In this document: piece after piece, positions 7,176 through 16,634 of the stretch
Numbering within the stretch: the first letter of the stretch is position 1
Layout: every line of letters starts with the position of its first letter
Origin: Candidatus Synechococcus spongiarum SP3
GTDB lineage: Bacteria; Cyanobacteriota; Cyanobacteriia; PCC-6307; Cyanobiaceae
Direction of reading: 5' to 3'
DNA length: 38,923 nt
Assembly (NCBI GenBank): GCA_001007665.1
Contig: JXQG01000011.1
Location: 1-38,923, forward strand
The notes under the pieces: model-generated
What the model saw: the letters and a program-made list of their open reading frames with translations, nothing else
Database searches by the model: none
What the model was told of the DNA's origin: nothing
Translations under genes and position numbers: made by a program

Positions 7176-7920
7176 AACCTCTTCCCTCGCCCCCCAGCGC
7201 CAAGCCCGGCTCCAGGCTCTGCTCCAGTGCCTCGGCCTGGATTCCCTCCGGGACACTCCGGCGCTGGGGTTGGTGGAAGAAGCCCTGACCCACCGCTCCG
7301 CAGGCTTGGGCATTGACAATGAGCGACTGGAATTCCACGGGGATGCGGTGCTCCGCCTGCTGGCGGCTAGTTTCCTGCGTCAACACTGGCCGGAACTCCC
7401 CGTGGGTGAGCTGTCCCGGGTGCGCAACCAGTTGGTGAGCGACCGGGAACTGGCCCGCCTGGGCCAGGCCATCGGCCTCCAATCCTTGATTCACATGGGG
7501 GTTCAAGCCCGGCGCGACCCCACGGCAACCACACCCATCCTGGCGCGCAGCTGCGAAGCTTTGCTCGGCGCCCTCCATGACGCCCTGCGGCTTGGCGGCG
7601 GGGACGGGTTGCGGGAACTGTACCCATGGCTGGAGCCCCACTGGCTGCCGCTGGTCCGGGAATTGCTGAGCCACCCTCAGCGCCATCATTGGAAAACAGC
7701 GCTCCAGGAATGGAGCCAGGCGGTCCACGCCTGCTTGCCCACGTACATCACCGAAGAGGTGGAGCCTGTCCACGGCCATCCCCAGCGATTTGCCGCCCAG
7801 GTTCATGTGGCGGGTACACGGCTGGGCCAGGGTCGCGGTCCATCCCGCCGCCAAGCGGAGCAAGCCGCTGCAGCCCAGGCCTGGGCTGCGCTCCACCATC
7901 AGCCAGCGTCTCCAGGTTGA
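7162..7920 (+). CDS. rnc: Ribonuclease III
   Basis: This double-strand RNA endonuclease has 252 residues from the ATG at 7162, which lies in the last 14 bases of rnpB. The longer open frame further upstream is simply rnpB sequence. The catalytic signature NERLEFHGDAVLRLLAA carries the metal-binding Glu and Asp; a His replaces the usual Leu before the Gly-Asp. VEEALTHRSAG precedes it, and the second acidic cluster is seen in ARSCEALLGALHDA, where the family normally has 'adalEAliGAiylD'. A C-terminal double-stranded RNA-binding domain follows (about residues 185-245, ending GPSRRQAEQAAAAQAWAAL). It should process rRNA precursors and structured mRNAs. Its TGA overlaps an ATG (7920) in the polA frame. 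Confidence 0.9.
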   Translation: MSCFPTSSLAPQRQARLQALLQCLGLDSLRDTPALGLVEEALTHRSAGLGIDNERLEFHGDAVLRLLAASFLRQHWPELPVGELSRVRNQLVSDRELARLGQAIGLQSLIHMGVQARRDPTATTPILARSCEALLGALHDALRLGGGDGLRELYPWLEPHWLPLVRELLSHPQRHHWKTALQEWSQAVHACLPTYITEEVEPVHGHPQRFAAQVHVAGTRLGQGRGPSRRQAEQAAAAQAWAALHHQPASPG

Positions 7921-7988
7921 TGACGTCTGCCATGGCACGGCGGGGCCCATGGCAGGCTTGTGTGGTCCTGCTCCGTTGTTGTCTCGCC

Positions 7989-10865
7989 ATGGCTGACGCG
8001 CCACTTCTGCTGCTGGTGGATGGACATTCCCTGGCATTTCGCAGCTACTACGCATTGGCGAAGCACGATGGGGGGCTGAGCACCAGCGGTGGCATCCCCA
8101 CCAGCGTGACCCATGGTTTCCTCAAGGCACTGCTGGAGGTTGCCCAGGAGTTGCAACCCCAGGGGGTGATCATCGCCTTTGATACCGGGCAACCCACCTT
8201 TCGCCACCAACTGGATACCGCGTACAAAGCCAACCGTGGGGATGCGCCGGAGGAGTTTCACCAGGACGTGCATAACCTGCAACACCTGCTCCAGGAGGCC
8301 CTGAGGCTTCCTGTATGTACAGCCCCTGGCTTTGAGGCCGATGACGTGATTGCTGCCGTGGCTCGCCACGCTGTGGAGCGGGACTGGCGGGTGCGCATTC
8401 TCAGCGGGGATCGGGACCTGTTTCAACTGGTGGATGACCAGAAGGACGTGGCCTGCCTCTATATGGGCGGCGGACCCTATGGGGGGCGTGGCATCAGTGT
8501 GGTGGACGAGGCGGCAGTGCGGCAGAAACTGGGGGTTGCCCCTCACCAGGTGGTGGACCTGAAGGCTCTGACCGGCGACAGCAGCGACAACATTCCCGGC
8601 GTGCGGGGGATCGGCCCCAAAAGTGCCGTCACTCTGTTGGCAGAGTATGGAGACCTGGACGCCATCTACAGCGCCCTGGTGACCGTCAGGACCAGCCTCG
8701 CGAAAAAACTGGACGCTGATCGAGACAGCGCCTTTCGCTCCCGCACACTGGCCCGTATCCGTGTGGATGTGCCGCTGGCGGAGCCGCCCCGTCTGGCCCT
8801 GGCGGGCCTGGATGCCACGGCCCTGGCCACCCGGTTGCGCCAGTTGGAGTTGCGAAGCCTGGGCCGGCAACTGGAGGCATTTCGCCGCTGCTTTGGCGGC
8901 GACGCCATGGCCCAGCCCCATGGACTCCAACCCGGTGCCGACCACGAGACCAGGGAAGACTCACAGGGCCTTCCATTGAATGGCGGTGACCCGATTCTCC
9001 GTGGTCCCCGGCTCGAGCCCCGGTTGATCACCACGGAGGCGGCGTTGGTGGCGCTGCTGGAGCGCTTGGAGGCATCCACAAATCTAGCCGAACCCGTGGC
9101 CCTGGATACGGAAACCACGTCTCTCAATCCCTTTCAGGCCCAGCTTGTGGGCATTGGCGTCTGTTGGGGAGAAAACAACGACGACATGGCCTACATCCCC
9201 CTGGGGCACCAGGACACCAGTCCCCAACTGGATGCGGATCTGGTGCTGTCCCGCGTGGGTCCCTGGCTGGCCAGTGACGCACACCCCAAATGCCTGCAAA
9301 ACGCCAAATACGACCGTCTCGTTCTTCTGCACCACGGCGTACGCCTCAATGGGGTGGTGATGGATACCCTCCTGGCGGACTACCTGCTGGATCCCGCTGG
9401 CCGCCATGGCCTCAGCGATATGGCGCAACGTCACTTCGGCTTTCTCCCCACCAGCTTCCAGGAGTTGGTGGGTAACCACAAGACGATCGCTGCCGTGGAG
9501 GTGACGGCCGCAGCCCACTACTGCGCCATGGACGTGCATCTGACTCGCCGTCTCGCCACCGTTCTCCGCCAGGCCCTGGCCACGGCAGGCCGCCAGCTGG
9601 AACAGCTGTTCACCACGGTGGAGATGCCCCTTGAGCCGGTGCTGGCCCAGATGGAGGCCACCGGCATGTCCATTGACTGCAGCTATCTGCAGACGCTCTC
9701 CCAACAACTTGCCGAGCAATTGGAGCAGTTGGAGCAGCAGGCCTACGGGGCGGCAGGGTGCTCCTTCAACCTGGCCTCACCCAAACAACTGGGGCAGGTT
9801 CTGTTTGAGACCCTGCAACTGGATCGGCGCAAGTCCCGCAAGACCAAAACCGGCTACAGCACTGATGCCGTGGTCCTGGAGCGCCTGGCGGGGGATCATC
9901 CGGTGGTGAGCATTCTCCTGCAGCACCGCACCCTCAGCAAGCTGAAAGGCACCTACGTGGATGCCCTGCCAGCCCTGGTGGAGCCCACAACCGGTCGGGT
10001 GCATACGGATTTCAATCAAGCGGTCACCACCACTGGGCGCCTCTCCAGCAGCAACCCCAACCTCCAGAACATTCCCGTCCGCACAGCCTTCAGCCGTCAG
10101 GTGCGCCAGGCGTTTCTTCCCAAACCCGGGTGGCAGCTGATCAGTGCGGACTATTCCCAGATTGAACTGCGCATTCTGACCCATCTCTGTGGGGAGCCCC
10201 TGCTGTTGGAGGCCTACAACCGGGGGGACGATGTCCATAAGCTCACCGCCCAAGTCCTGCTGGACAAACAAGAGGTGAGCGCCGAAGAGCGCCGCCTGGG
10301 CAAAACCATCAACTTCGGGGTGATCTACGGCATGGGTCCCCAGCGGTTTGCCCGGGCAACCGGGGTGGCCCGGGCCGAGGCGCAAACGTTTCTGGACCGC
10401 TACCACAGGCGCTACCCGCAGGTGTTTGCGTTTCTGGAGCACCAGGAGCGTCTGGCCCTCAGCCAAGGGTATGTGGAAACCCTGCTGGGGCGCCGCCGGC
10501 TGTTTCATTTTGCTCCCCAGGGACTGGGGCAGTACCGGGGGCGCGACCCCATGGCCATCGATCTGCACCAGGCCCGCCGTGGCGGCCTGGAAGCCCAGCA
10601 ATTGCGCGCCGCCGCCAACGCCCCCATTCAGGGCTCCAGCGCCGACATCATCAAACTGGCCATGGTGCGGCTCCATGGGGTGCTGGCGCCCCTGCCCGCC
10701 CAGCTTCTGCTTCAGGTCCATGACGAGTTGGTGCTGGAGGCGGCGCCAGAGGCCTGCGCTCAGGTTATCGACCTGGTGCGGCACACCATGGAAACCGTTC
10801 TGCCGTTGCGGGTACCCCTCCAGGTGGAGGCCCGTTCAGGGTCCAACTGGATGGAGGCCAAGTAG
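7989..10865 (+). CDS. polA: DNA polymerase I with proofreading exonuclease
   Basis: This three-domain polymerase has 958 residues from the ATG at 7989, where homology begins (PLLLLVDGHSLAFRSYYA). An in-frame ATG at 7920 overlapping the rnc stop would add 23 residues of no recognised homology. The 5'-nuclease domain (about 1-290) keeps DGHSLAFRS, GFEADDVIA, LSGDRDLFQLV and GDSSDNIPG. The 3'-5' exonuclease appears active: DTET (Asp373, Glu375), NAKYD, and YCAMD. The polymerase domain has motif A DYSQIELR (Asp721), motif B RRLGKTINFGVIYG, and motif C VHDELV (Asp912). It works in Okazaki-fragment maturation and DNA repair. A near-perfect hairpin follows the stop. Confidence 0.96.
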   Translation: MADAPLLLLVDGHSLAFRSYYALAKHDGGLSTSGGIPTSVTHGFLKALLEVAQELQPQGVIIAFDTGQPTFRHQLDTAYKANRGDAPEEFHQDVHNLQHLLQEALRLPVCTAPGFEADDVIAAVARHAVERDWRVRILSGDRDLFQLVDDQKDVACLYMGGGPYGGRGISVVDEAAVRQKLGVAPHQVVDLKALTGDSSDNIPGVRGIGPKSAVTLLAEYGDLDAIYSALVTVRTSLAKKLDADRDSAFRSRTLARIRVDVPLAEPPRLALAGLDATALATRLRQLELRSLGRQLEAFRRCFGGDAMAQPHGLQPGADHETREDSQGLPLNGGDPILRGPRLEPRLITTEAALVALLERLEASTNLAEPVALDTETTSLNPFQAQLVGIGVCWGENNDDMAYIPLGHQDTSPQLDADLVLSRVGPWLASDAHPKCLQNAKYDRLVLLHHGVRLNGVVMDTLLADYLLDPAGRHGLSDMAQRHFGFLPTSFQELVGNHKTIAAVEVTAAAHYCAMDVHLTRRLATVLRQALATAGRQLEQLFTTVEMPLEPVLAQMEATGMSIDCSYLQTLSQQLAEQLEQLEQQAYGAAGCSFNLASPKQLGQVLFETLQLDRRKSRKTKTGYSTDAVVLERLAGDHPVVSILLQHRTLSKLKGTYVDALPALVEPTTGRVHTDFNQAVTTTGRLSSSNPNLQNIPVRTAFSRQVRQAFLPKPGWQLISADYSQIELRILTHLCGEPLLLEAYNRGDDVHKLTAQVLLDKQEVSAEERRLGKTINFGVIYGMGPQRFARATGVARAEAQTFLDRYHRRYPQVFAFLEHQERLALSQGYVETLLGRRRLFHFAPQGLGQYRGRDPMAIDLHQARRGGLEAQQLRAAANAPIQGSSADIIKLAMVRLHGVLAPLPAQLLLQVHDELVLEAAPEACAQVIDLVRHTMETVLPLRVPLQVEARSGSNWMEAK

Positions 10866-10882
10866 CGGGGGCGATCGGCCCG

Positions 10883-10918
10883 TCCATGGGTTGGCCACGT
10901 AACAGGCCAACCCATGGA
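10883..10918. terminator. Long perfect hairpin after polA
   Basis: TCCATGGGTTGGCC (10883-10896) and GGCCAACCCATGGA (10905-10918) are exact inverted repeats with an 8-base loop. The hairpin lies 17 bases past the polA stop and 56 before cysS. There is no T-run. Each arm contains a CCATGG hexamer, the palindrome that is over-represented across the window. Confidence 0.55.
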
Positions 10919-10974
10919 TCCTGGCTGGAAAGCACCGGGACAACCTAACTTGACGGCGACTCCATCGCTCTTCA

Positions 10975-12411
<1,437 letters not shown>

Positions 12412-12464
12412 CCAGCCAGTGGACGAGATTTTAAGGGCGTGTGTGGCTTGTGGGGGGTTAAGGG

Positions 12465-12671
12465 TCAGGGGTTAGGTGTTAAGGCTTTCGCTGCCAGGGT
12501 TTCCACCAGGCGATCTACTTTCCCGTCAAGCCTTTGGTTGTCAGCCGGCAGGTCATCAATTCGTTTCATAGTCAGCCCTACCCCTGCCAGGATCACTGCT
12601 GGCTGTAGCAGCGTTGTCAGCCATTCTCCGAGTTCAGGTGGTACGGCAGGCGCATCGGGCTGGCTCTGCGT
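12465..12671 (-). pseudogene. Remnant of a membrane/coiled-coil small protein (copy 1)
   Basis: The reverse strand encodes EWLTTLLQPAVILAGVGLTM followed by KRIDDLPADNQRLDGKVDRL and a short tail. This is one hydrophobic stretch that would span a membrane, then a heptad-rich helix. The layout and parts of the sequence (WLT..., PAVI, KRIDDL) match another remnant at 12978-13366. No start codon precedes the hydrophobic stretch, and the frame runs back into ankyrin-gene debris, so it is probably a 5'-truncated gene. I do not know a function for this protein type. Confidence 0.45.
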
Positions 12672-12938
12672 TCACCCATCCTCAACCAGGAGGACGGCAA
12701 GATTCGAATCCGTGCATTGGGGTCTGCCCCGGCATCCAGCAGCAGCTTCGCCACCGCTGGGGTCTGCGGCCAATCAACCACCCAGTGAAGAGGGGTGAAT
12801 CCATGGGGGCAGGGCCAAGCGGTTGCACTGATCCAGGGTCCATTTCGCCACGGCATCCACCAGGGCAACAACCCTCGAAGCCAGCAGCGCCAGGATTCCG
12901 CCCGCCTGGCGACGGCCGCTGCTGTTGCGGGGGGACAT
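12617..12938 (-). pseudogene. Frameshifted ankyrin-repeat protein remnant
   Basis: One frame gives an ankyrin repeat: HGFTPLHWV, then AVAKLLLDAGADPNAR. It carries the diagnostic TPLH and LLLxxGADPN. A second frame immediately upstream starts with ATG at 12938 (MSPRNSSGRRQAGG) and runs through a hydrophobic ILALLASRVVALVDAVAKW. The two join into one sensible protein if a single base was lost or gained near 12800. Only one repeat is left, and the downstream part runs into unrelated sequence. Ankyrin proteins are common in symbionts, where some are thought to act on host cells. Here the gene appears dead. Confidence 0.6.
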
Positions 12939-12977
12939 GGCTTCCTTCCATGTGGGGGCATGGGCAGAGTACCCCGC

Positions 12978-13366
12978 CTACCCGGTAAGGACGCGGTGAC
13001 CTGTGGCGGGGGGTTGGCGGGGGGCCTTGCGCAGCATCTCCATGATCTTCAAGGGGAGGCCCTTCATTTCATCACGGAGTTCTTTTACGTCTTTCCTACG
13101 TCTTTCCGGATCTCCTTCTGGTCTTCACGCAGGTCGTCAATCCTCTTGCCAAGTTGGTTCACAAGCTGATTGATCAGGCATTTTACCACAGCCACGATGA
13201 CTGCTGGCGTCAACCATTGATGGAGTCCAGGGGGAGGGTAGGCAACGGCTGGCTGGATCCACGTTGGTCCTAATCCAATGGCTGCGCGCTTAACCAGCCG
13301 GTCACAAGGTGTTGCATCTGCGCTGCTGCGACATGATACGTTGATTACATTCCTGTAGACGGCCAC
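12978..13366 (-). pseudogene. Membrane/coiled-coil small protein (copy 2), frameshifted by an 11-base duplication
   Basis: The reverse strand encodes QWLTPAVIVAVVKCLINQLV, a likely membrane anchor, then GKRIDDLREDQKEIRKDV, a charged helix, and stops prematurely. The cause is visible: an 11-base unit is present twice in tandem. Deleting one copy restores a frame that goes on with KELRDEMKGLPLKIMEMLRK and ends at the TAG of 12978-12980. The original gene probably encoded about 75-120 residues; its start is unclear (ATG at 13366 or a downstream GTG). The family is unknown to me, and two other remnants of similar design are in this window. Confidence 0.5.
13086..13107. repeat. 11-base tandem duplication causing a frameshift
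   Basis: TACGTCTTTCC is repeated exactly at 13086-13096 and 13097-13107. Because 11 is not a multiple of three, it breaks the reverse-strand reading frame described at 12978-13366. Confidence 0.95.
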
Positions 13367-13492
13367 TGTGGTCGGCAGGATTGACGTCTCAGCTCAGTGC
13401 CATCAACGGCAGCATCCTTTCCCAATGCTGCTGAAGGCCAGGCAAAGGGTTGCCGTCGCTCCCAGGACAACCCTTTCCCTGTCTCTTCTTTC

Positions 13493-15133
13493 ATGACTCC
13501 CGACCCCCTGTTGTCGGCTGGTTCACCAGCCGCTGGCTTTGCTGCCTTTGGCTTGCGCGACGAACTGATCCAGGCTCTTGCCGCCAGTGGCTATCGCCAG
13601 CCCTCGCCTGTGCAGGCCCAGGCCATCCCCCTGCTGCTGCAACGCCGTGACCTGATTGCCCAAGCCCAGACAGGGACGGGCAAAACGGCGGCCTTTGCCC
13701 TGCCCTGTCTCCACAACCTGGATGCCCAGCAACGCTGTTGTCAGGTGTTGGTGCTGACGCCCACCCGGGAATTGGCCTTGCAGGTGGCCAGGTCCTTTGC
13801 TCGCTATGGGGAGCAACTGACCCAGGTGCGGGTTCTGCCCATCTATGGGGGCAGTGATTTTCGTCCCCAGATTCAAGGGCTGAGGCGCGGCGCCCAGGTG
13901 GTGGTGGGGACCCCAGGACGGGTCATGGATCACATGCGTCAAGGTACCCTCAGCCTCGATGGCTTACGGGGTCTGGTGCTGGATGAAGCCGACGAGATGC
14001 TGCGCATGGGCTTCATTGACGACGTGACCTGGATCATGGAGCGGACACCCCCGGAGCGTCAACTGATGCTCTTCTCCGCCACGATGCCGCCGGAAGTGCG
14101 CCAACTCTCGGGGCGGTTTCTCCAGGATCCCGTTGAGGTCACCATTGCCACATCCAAGGCTGATACCCAGCGCATCCGCCAACAACTGCTCATGGTCCAT
14201 GCCAACCAGAAGCTGCAGGCGCTGGTTCAGGTGTTGGACACGGAAGCCAGTGAAGCCACCATGGTGTTTGTGCGCACCAAGCAGGCGACGGTGGACGTGT
14301 CAACTGCGCTGGACAGCCATGGTTATCGCTGCGCAGCCCTCAATGGCGACGTGGTGCAAAGCCAACGGGAGCAGGTGATTGAACGGTTGCGCTCTGGCCG
14401 TGTGGACGTGGTGGTGGCCACGGACGTGGCAGCCCGCGGCATTGACGTGGAGCGCATCACCATGGTGATCAACTACGACGTTCCCCTGGATGCCGAGGCA
14501 TATGTTCATCGCATCGGCCGCACGGGACGGGCTGGGCGGCAGGGACGGGCCCTGTTGCTGGCTACACCCCGAGAGCGGCGCCTGGTTCAGGCCATTGAGC
14601 GCGCCAATGGTCAGCAGTTGGAGATGATGGAGCTGCCCGATGCCGACACGGTCAATCAGCGACGGCGCCAGCGCTTCAAGGAGCGTATCCTTGCGGCGCT
14701 GGATGGCACTGATGTCCCCGTCTTTGAACAGTTGGTGCAGGAGTTGAGTGCAGAAAAAGGTTTGCCTGTGGAGCACATCGCCGCCGCTCTCGCCCAGTTG
14801 GTGCAGGGCGCCAAGCCGTTTGCGTGTTCTGCCGAAGAGCCTCTGCTCCCCTTGAAACCACGACGCCAGTCCCGGCCGCTGGCGGCCCACATGGAGCGCT
14901 ACCGCATTGAGGTGGGCTGGAAACATCGGGTCAAGCCCGGCAATATTGTGGGCGCCCTGGCCAACCAGGCGGGTATCCGTGGGCAATCCATTGGTCGAAT
15001 TCATATTTTTGACGAGCACAGCACCGTGGATCTGCCCAAGGATTTACCGGAAGACCTGTTTGCCACGCTGCGCACCATGCGGGTGGTGAGCAAGCCGCTG
15101 CGCATTCGCAAGCTGGAGGCCAGCATGGTGTAG
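13493..15133 (+). CDS. deaD: DEAD-box RNA helicase (DeaD/CsdA-type)
   Basis: This ATP-dependent RNA helicase has 546 residues from ATG 13493; a GTG at 13397 would add 32 residues without recognisable homology. All helicase motifs are present: Q motif (FGLRDELIQALAASGY to PSPVQAQAIP), motif I AQTGTGKT, Ia PTRELALQ, Ib TPGR, motif II DEAD, motif III SAT, motif V ATDVAARGID and VI HRIGRTGRAG. The C-terminal region (about residues 455-525, YRIEVGWKHRVKPGNIVGAL) matches the DbpA/CsdA RNA-binding domain, which points to a ribosome-assembly or cold-response helicase. A downstream small membrane protein gene converges on it, with 18 bases between the stops. Confidence 0.93.
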   Translation: MTPDPLLSAGSPAAGFAAFGLRDELIQALAASGYRQPSPVQAQAIPLLLQRRDLIAQAQTGTGKTAAFALPCLHNLDAQQRCCQVLVLTPTRELALQVARSFARYGEQLTQVRVLPIYGGSDFRPQIQGLRRGAQVVVGTPGRVMDHMRQGTLSLDGLRGLVLDEADEMLRMGFIDDVTWIMERTPPERQLMLFSATMPPEVRQLSGRFLQDPVEVTIATSKADTQRIRQQLLMVHANQKLQALVQVLDTEASEATMVFVRTKQATVDVSTALDSHGYRCAALNGDVVQSQREQVIERLRSGRVDVVVATDVAARGIDVERITMVINYDVPLDAEAYVHRIGRTGRAGRQGRALLLATPRERRLVQAIERANGQQLEMMELPDADTVNQRRRQRFKERILAALDGTDVPVFEQLVQELSAEKGLPVEHIAAALAQLVQGAKPFACSAEEPLLPLKPRRQSRPLAAHMERYRIEVGWKHRVKPGNIVGALANQAGIRGQSIGRIHIFDEHSTVDLPKDLPEDLFATLRTMRVVSKPLRIRKLEASMV

Positions 15134-15151
15134 GATCCCCTCCCCCTGCCC

Positions 15152-15367
15152 TTAGCGCTTTTTCTCCAGACCCAGGTAGAGCAGGAACCACAGCAACGCC
15201 AAGGCCCCCGCGCCAGCCGCCACGGCAATCCCAAGAGGATGATCCCAACGGAGCAGGCCCGCAAACGCCACCAGCAATGCACTGCTCACCATGCGAGACC
15301 CGTCACGGCGGTTGTCGGTAAACAGTCGCTGCAGGAACGGGAGCATGGATCTCGGTGGTGAAGTCAT
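15152..15367 (-). CDS. Small two-span membrane protein downstream of the bilin lyase
   Basis: This is a 71-residue protein with two hydrophobic segments, MVSSALLVAFAGLL (about residues 26-39) and LGIAVAAGAGALALLWFLLYLGL (about 45-67), ending in a basic EKKR. No family is recognised. The ATG at 15367 lies 7 bases after the stop of the CpeY-type lyase gene, so it should be cotranscribed with it and may have a thylakoid role. That link is positional inference only. It converges on the helicase gene. Confidence 0.6.
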   Translation of the reverse strand: MTSPPRSMLPFLQRLFTDNRRDGSRMVSSALLVAFAGLLRWDHPLGIAVAAGAGALALLWFLLYLGLEKKR

Positions 15368-15374
15368 GGAGCAG

Positions 15375-16634
15375 CTAGCGTAAATCCTGCGCTCTCAGGG
15401 CCAGGGATGCCTGGGCTTGACCTTGGAGAAGGGCGAGCGCCATGGTGCTCGCCCAGCGCAGTTGCTCCCCGTGGGAGGAATGTTGCAGAGCTTGCAGAGC
15501 GTCCTGTTGATCTGTGAGGGCCAACTCCCCCATGGCCACCGCCGCGGCAATGCGGGACTTCCGGTATTGGGGGGCGGTTTGCTCCAACCCCTGTTTCAGC
15601 CAAGCGCTCCGCCCATGGTGTCCCCCCAGACCCACCAGGCGCATGAGCATGTAATGGCCGCCATAGTCGCTGCCGTAGTGGTGGTGCAGTTGCTCCAGGA
15701 TCACAACCTGGCTGGTTCTGGACTGCTGAAGGATGCCTGCGGCGGCGCCGTATTGACAATTCTCGTCCCGTTGCAGCAACAACCGGATCCACCCAGCGGG
15801 GGTATTTTCCGTGGGTTCGGGTTGGCCAATGAGCCGCAGCCTGCGGGGGTCGTCACGGCAGAGTTCATCCAGGAGGGCTGCCACTGACTCGAGAGCATGG
15901 CCGCTGGCCAGGGCACGACGGGCCAGGGAAAACGCCGTCAGGGACCGCAGGGGCATGGAGACCGGTGTCCGCACCACCGCCGCCAAATGCTCCGGTTGGG
16001 CCGCCAGGCCCAGGTCGATCACCGCTATGCGCCGCTGTCCCGCCTCCGGATCCTGGAGGCGGCTTACTACAGGCTGCAACAGAGTTCCCGGGCCTCCCTG
16101 GCGCACCAGACAGGCCCGGGCTGCCCCATCCAGGAGGCGGTCCGGATGGTTGATACAGCTCTCCACAACATCCCTGGCGCCATGGAGTTCCAGACGGGTG
16201 AGGCACTGAATCACGGCGCGCTGTTGGGTCCCAGGGCCATGCAATGCGCCCACCAGGGCTTCGGTGAGTTGGTCCGGGTCCATGGTTTGACCGGCGGCCC
16301 AGAGTCGGGAGAGGCTATTGGCGGCACTGACCACCGCCCCTGCGTCATCGCTGTTGAGGGCCTCGACCACCCGCGCCACACTGCGGGGATCGGGGCGACG
16401 CCCCAGGGCCTCCAGGGCTTTGCGACGGGTGAGGCGCTCATTGATGTCGTGGCCGCGCCATGCCGATGCCGCCAATAGAGCGTTGAGGGATTCCGGGCTG
16501 CTGGCGGCTCCCAAACGGGTGGCTGCCACGTACTGCAGGCCAGGGTTGGGCAGGTTGGCCGCGGTGCTGTGCAGCACCTGAATGGCCTCTTGCTCATCCA
16601 TCCAGCCGAACAGGCCGTCAAAGCGCTCAGCCAT
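15375..16634 (-). CDS. cpeY: Phycoerythrin bilin lyase, CpeY type (HEAT-repeat E/F family)
   Basis: This 419-residue protein is built almost wholly of HEAT/PBS-type helical repeats. The N-terminus MAERFDGLFGWMDEQEA and the stretches YVAATRLGAASSPESLNALL and LTRRKALEALGRRPDP match the CpeY branch of the E/F lyases. These attach phycoerythrobilin to a Cys of the phycoerythrin alpha subunit (Cys82 in studied homologues). The ATG at 16634 is chosen because homology begins there; ATG 16640 is two codons earlier. The start overlaps the end of an upstream pentapeptide-repeat gene by 8 bases. CpeY often works with CpeZ, but no cpeZ gene is in this window. A related paralogue (MpeY/MpeZ) cannot be excluded by eye. 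Confidence 0.78.
   Translation of the reverse strand: MAERFDGLFGWMDEQEAIQVLHSTAANLPNPGLQYVAATRLGAASSPESLNALLAASAWRGHDINERLTRRKALEALGRRPDPRSVARVVEALNSDDAGAVVSAANSLSRLWAAGQTMDPDQLTEALVGALHGPGTQQRAVIQCLTRLELHGARDVVESCINHPDRLLDGAARACLVRQGGPGTLLQPVVSRLQDPEAGQRRIAVIDLGLAAQPEHLAAVVRTPVSMPLRSLTAFSLARRALASGHALESVAALLDELCRDDPRRLRLIGQPEPTENTPAGWIRLLLQRDENCQYGAAAGILQQSRTSQVVILEQLHHHYGSDYGGHYMLMRLVGLGGHHGRSAWLKQGLEQTAPQYRKSRIAAAVAMGELALTDQQDALQALQHSSHGEQLRWASTMALALLQGQAQASLALRAQDLR

Noticed and set aside
12421-12490. Possible short direct repeats with TTAAGG, as in a small repeat array
   Set aside because: The units are irregular (TTAAGGG, TTAGGTG, TTAAGGC), too few and without conserved spacers; not a CRISPR or a regular array.
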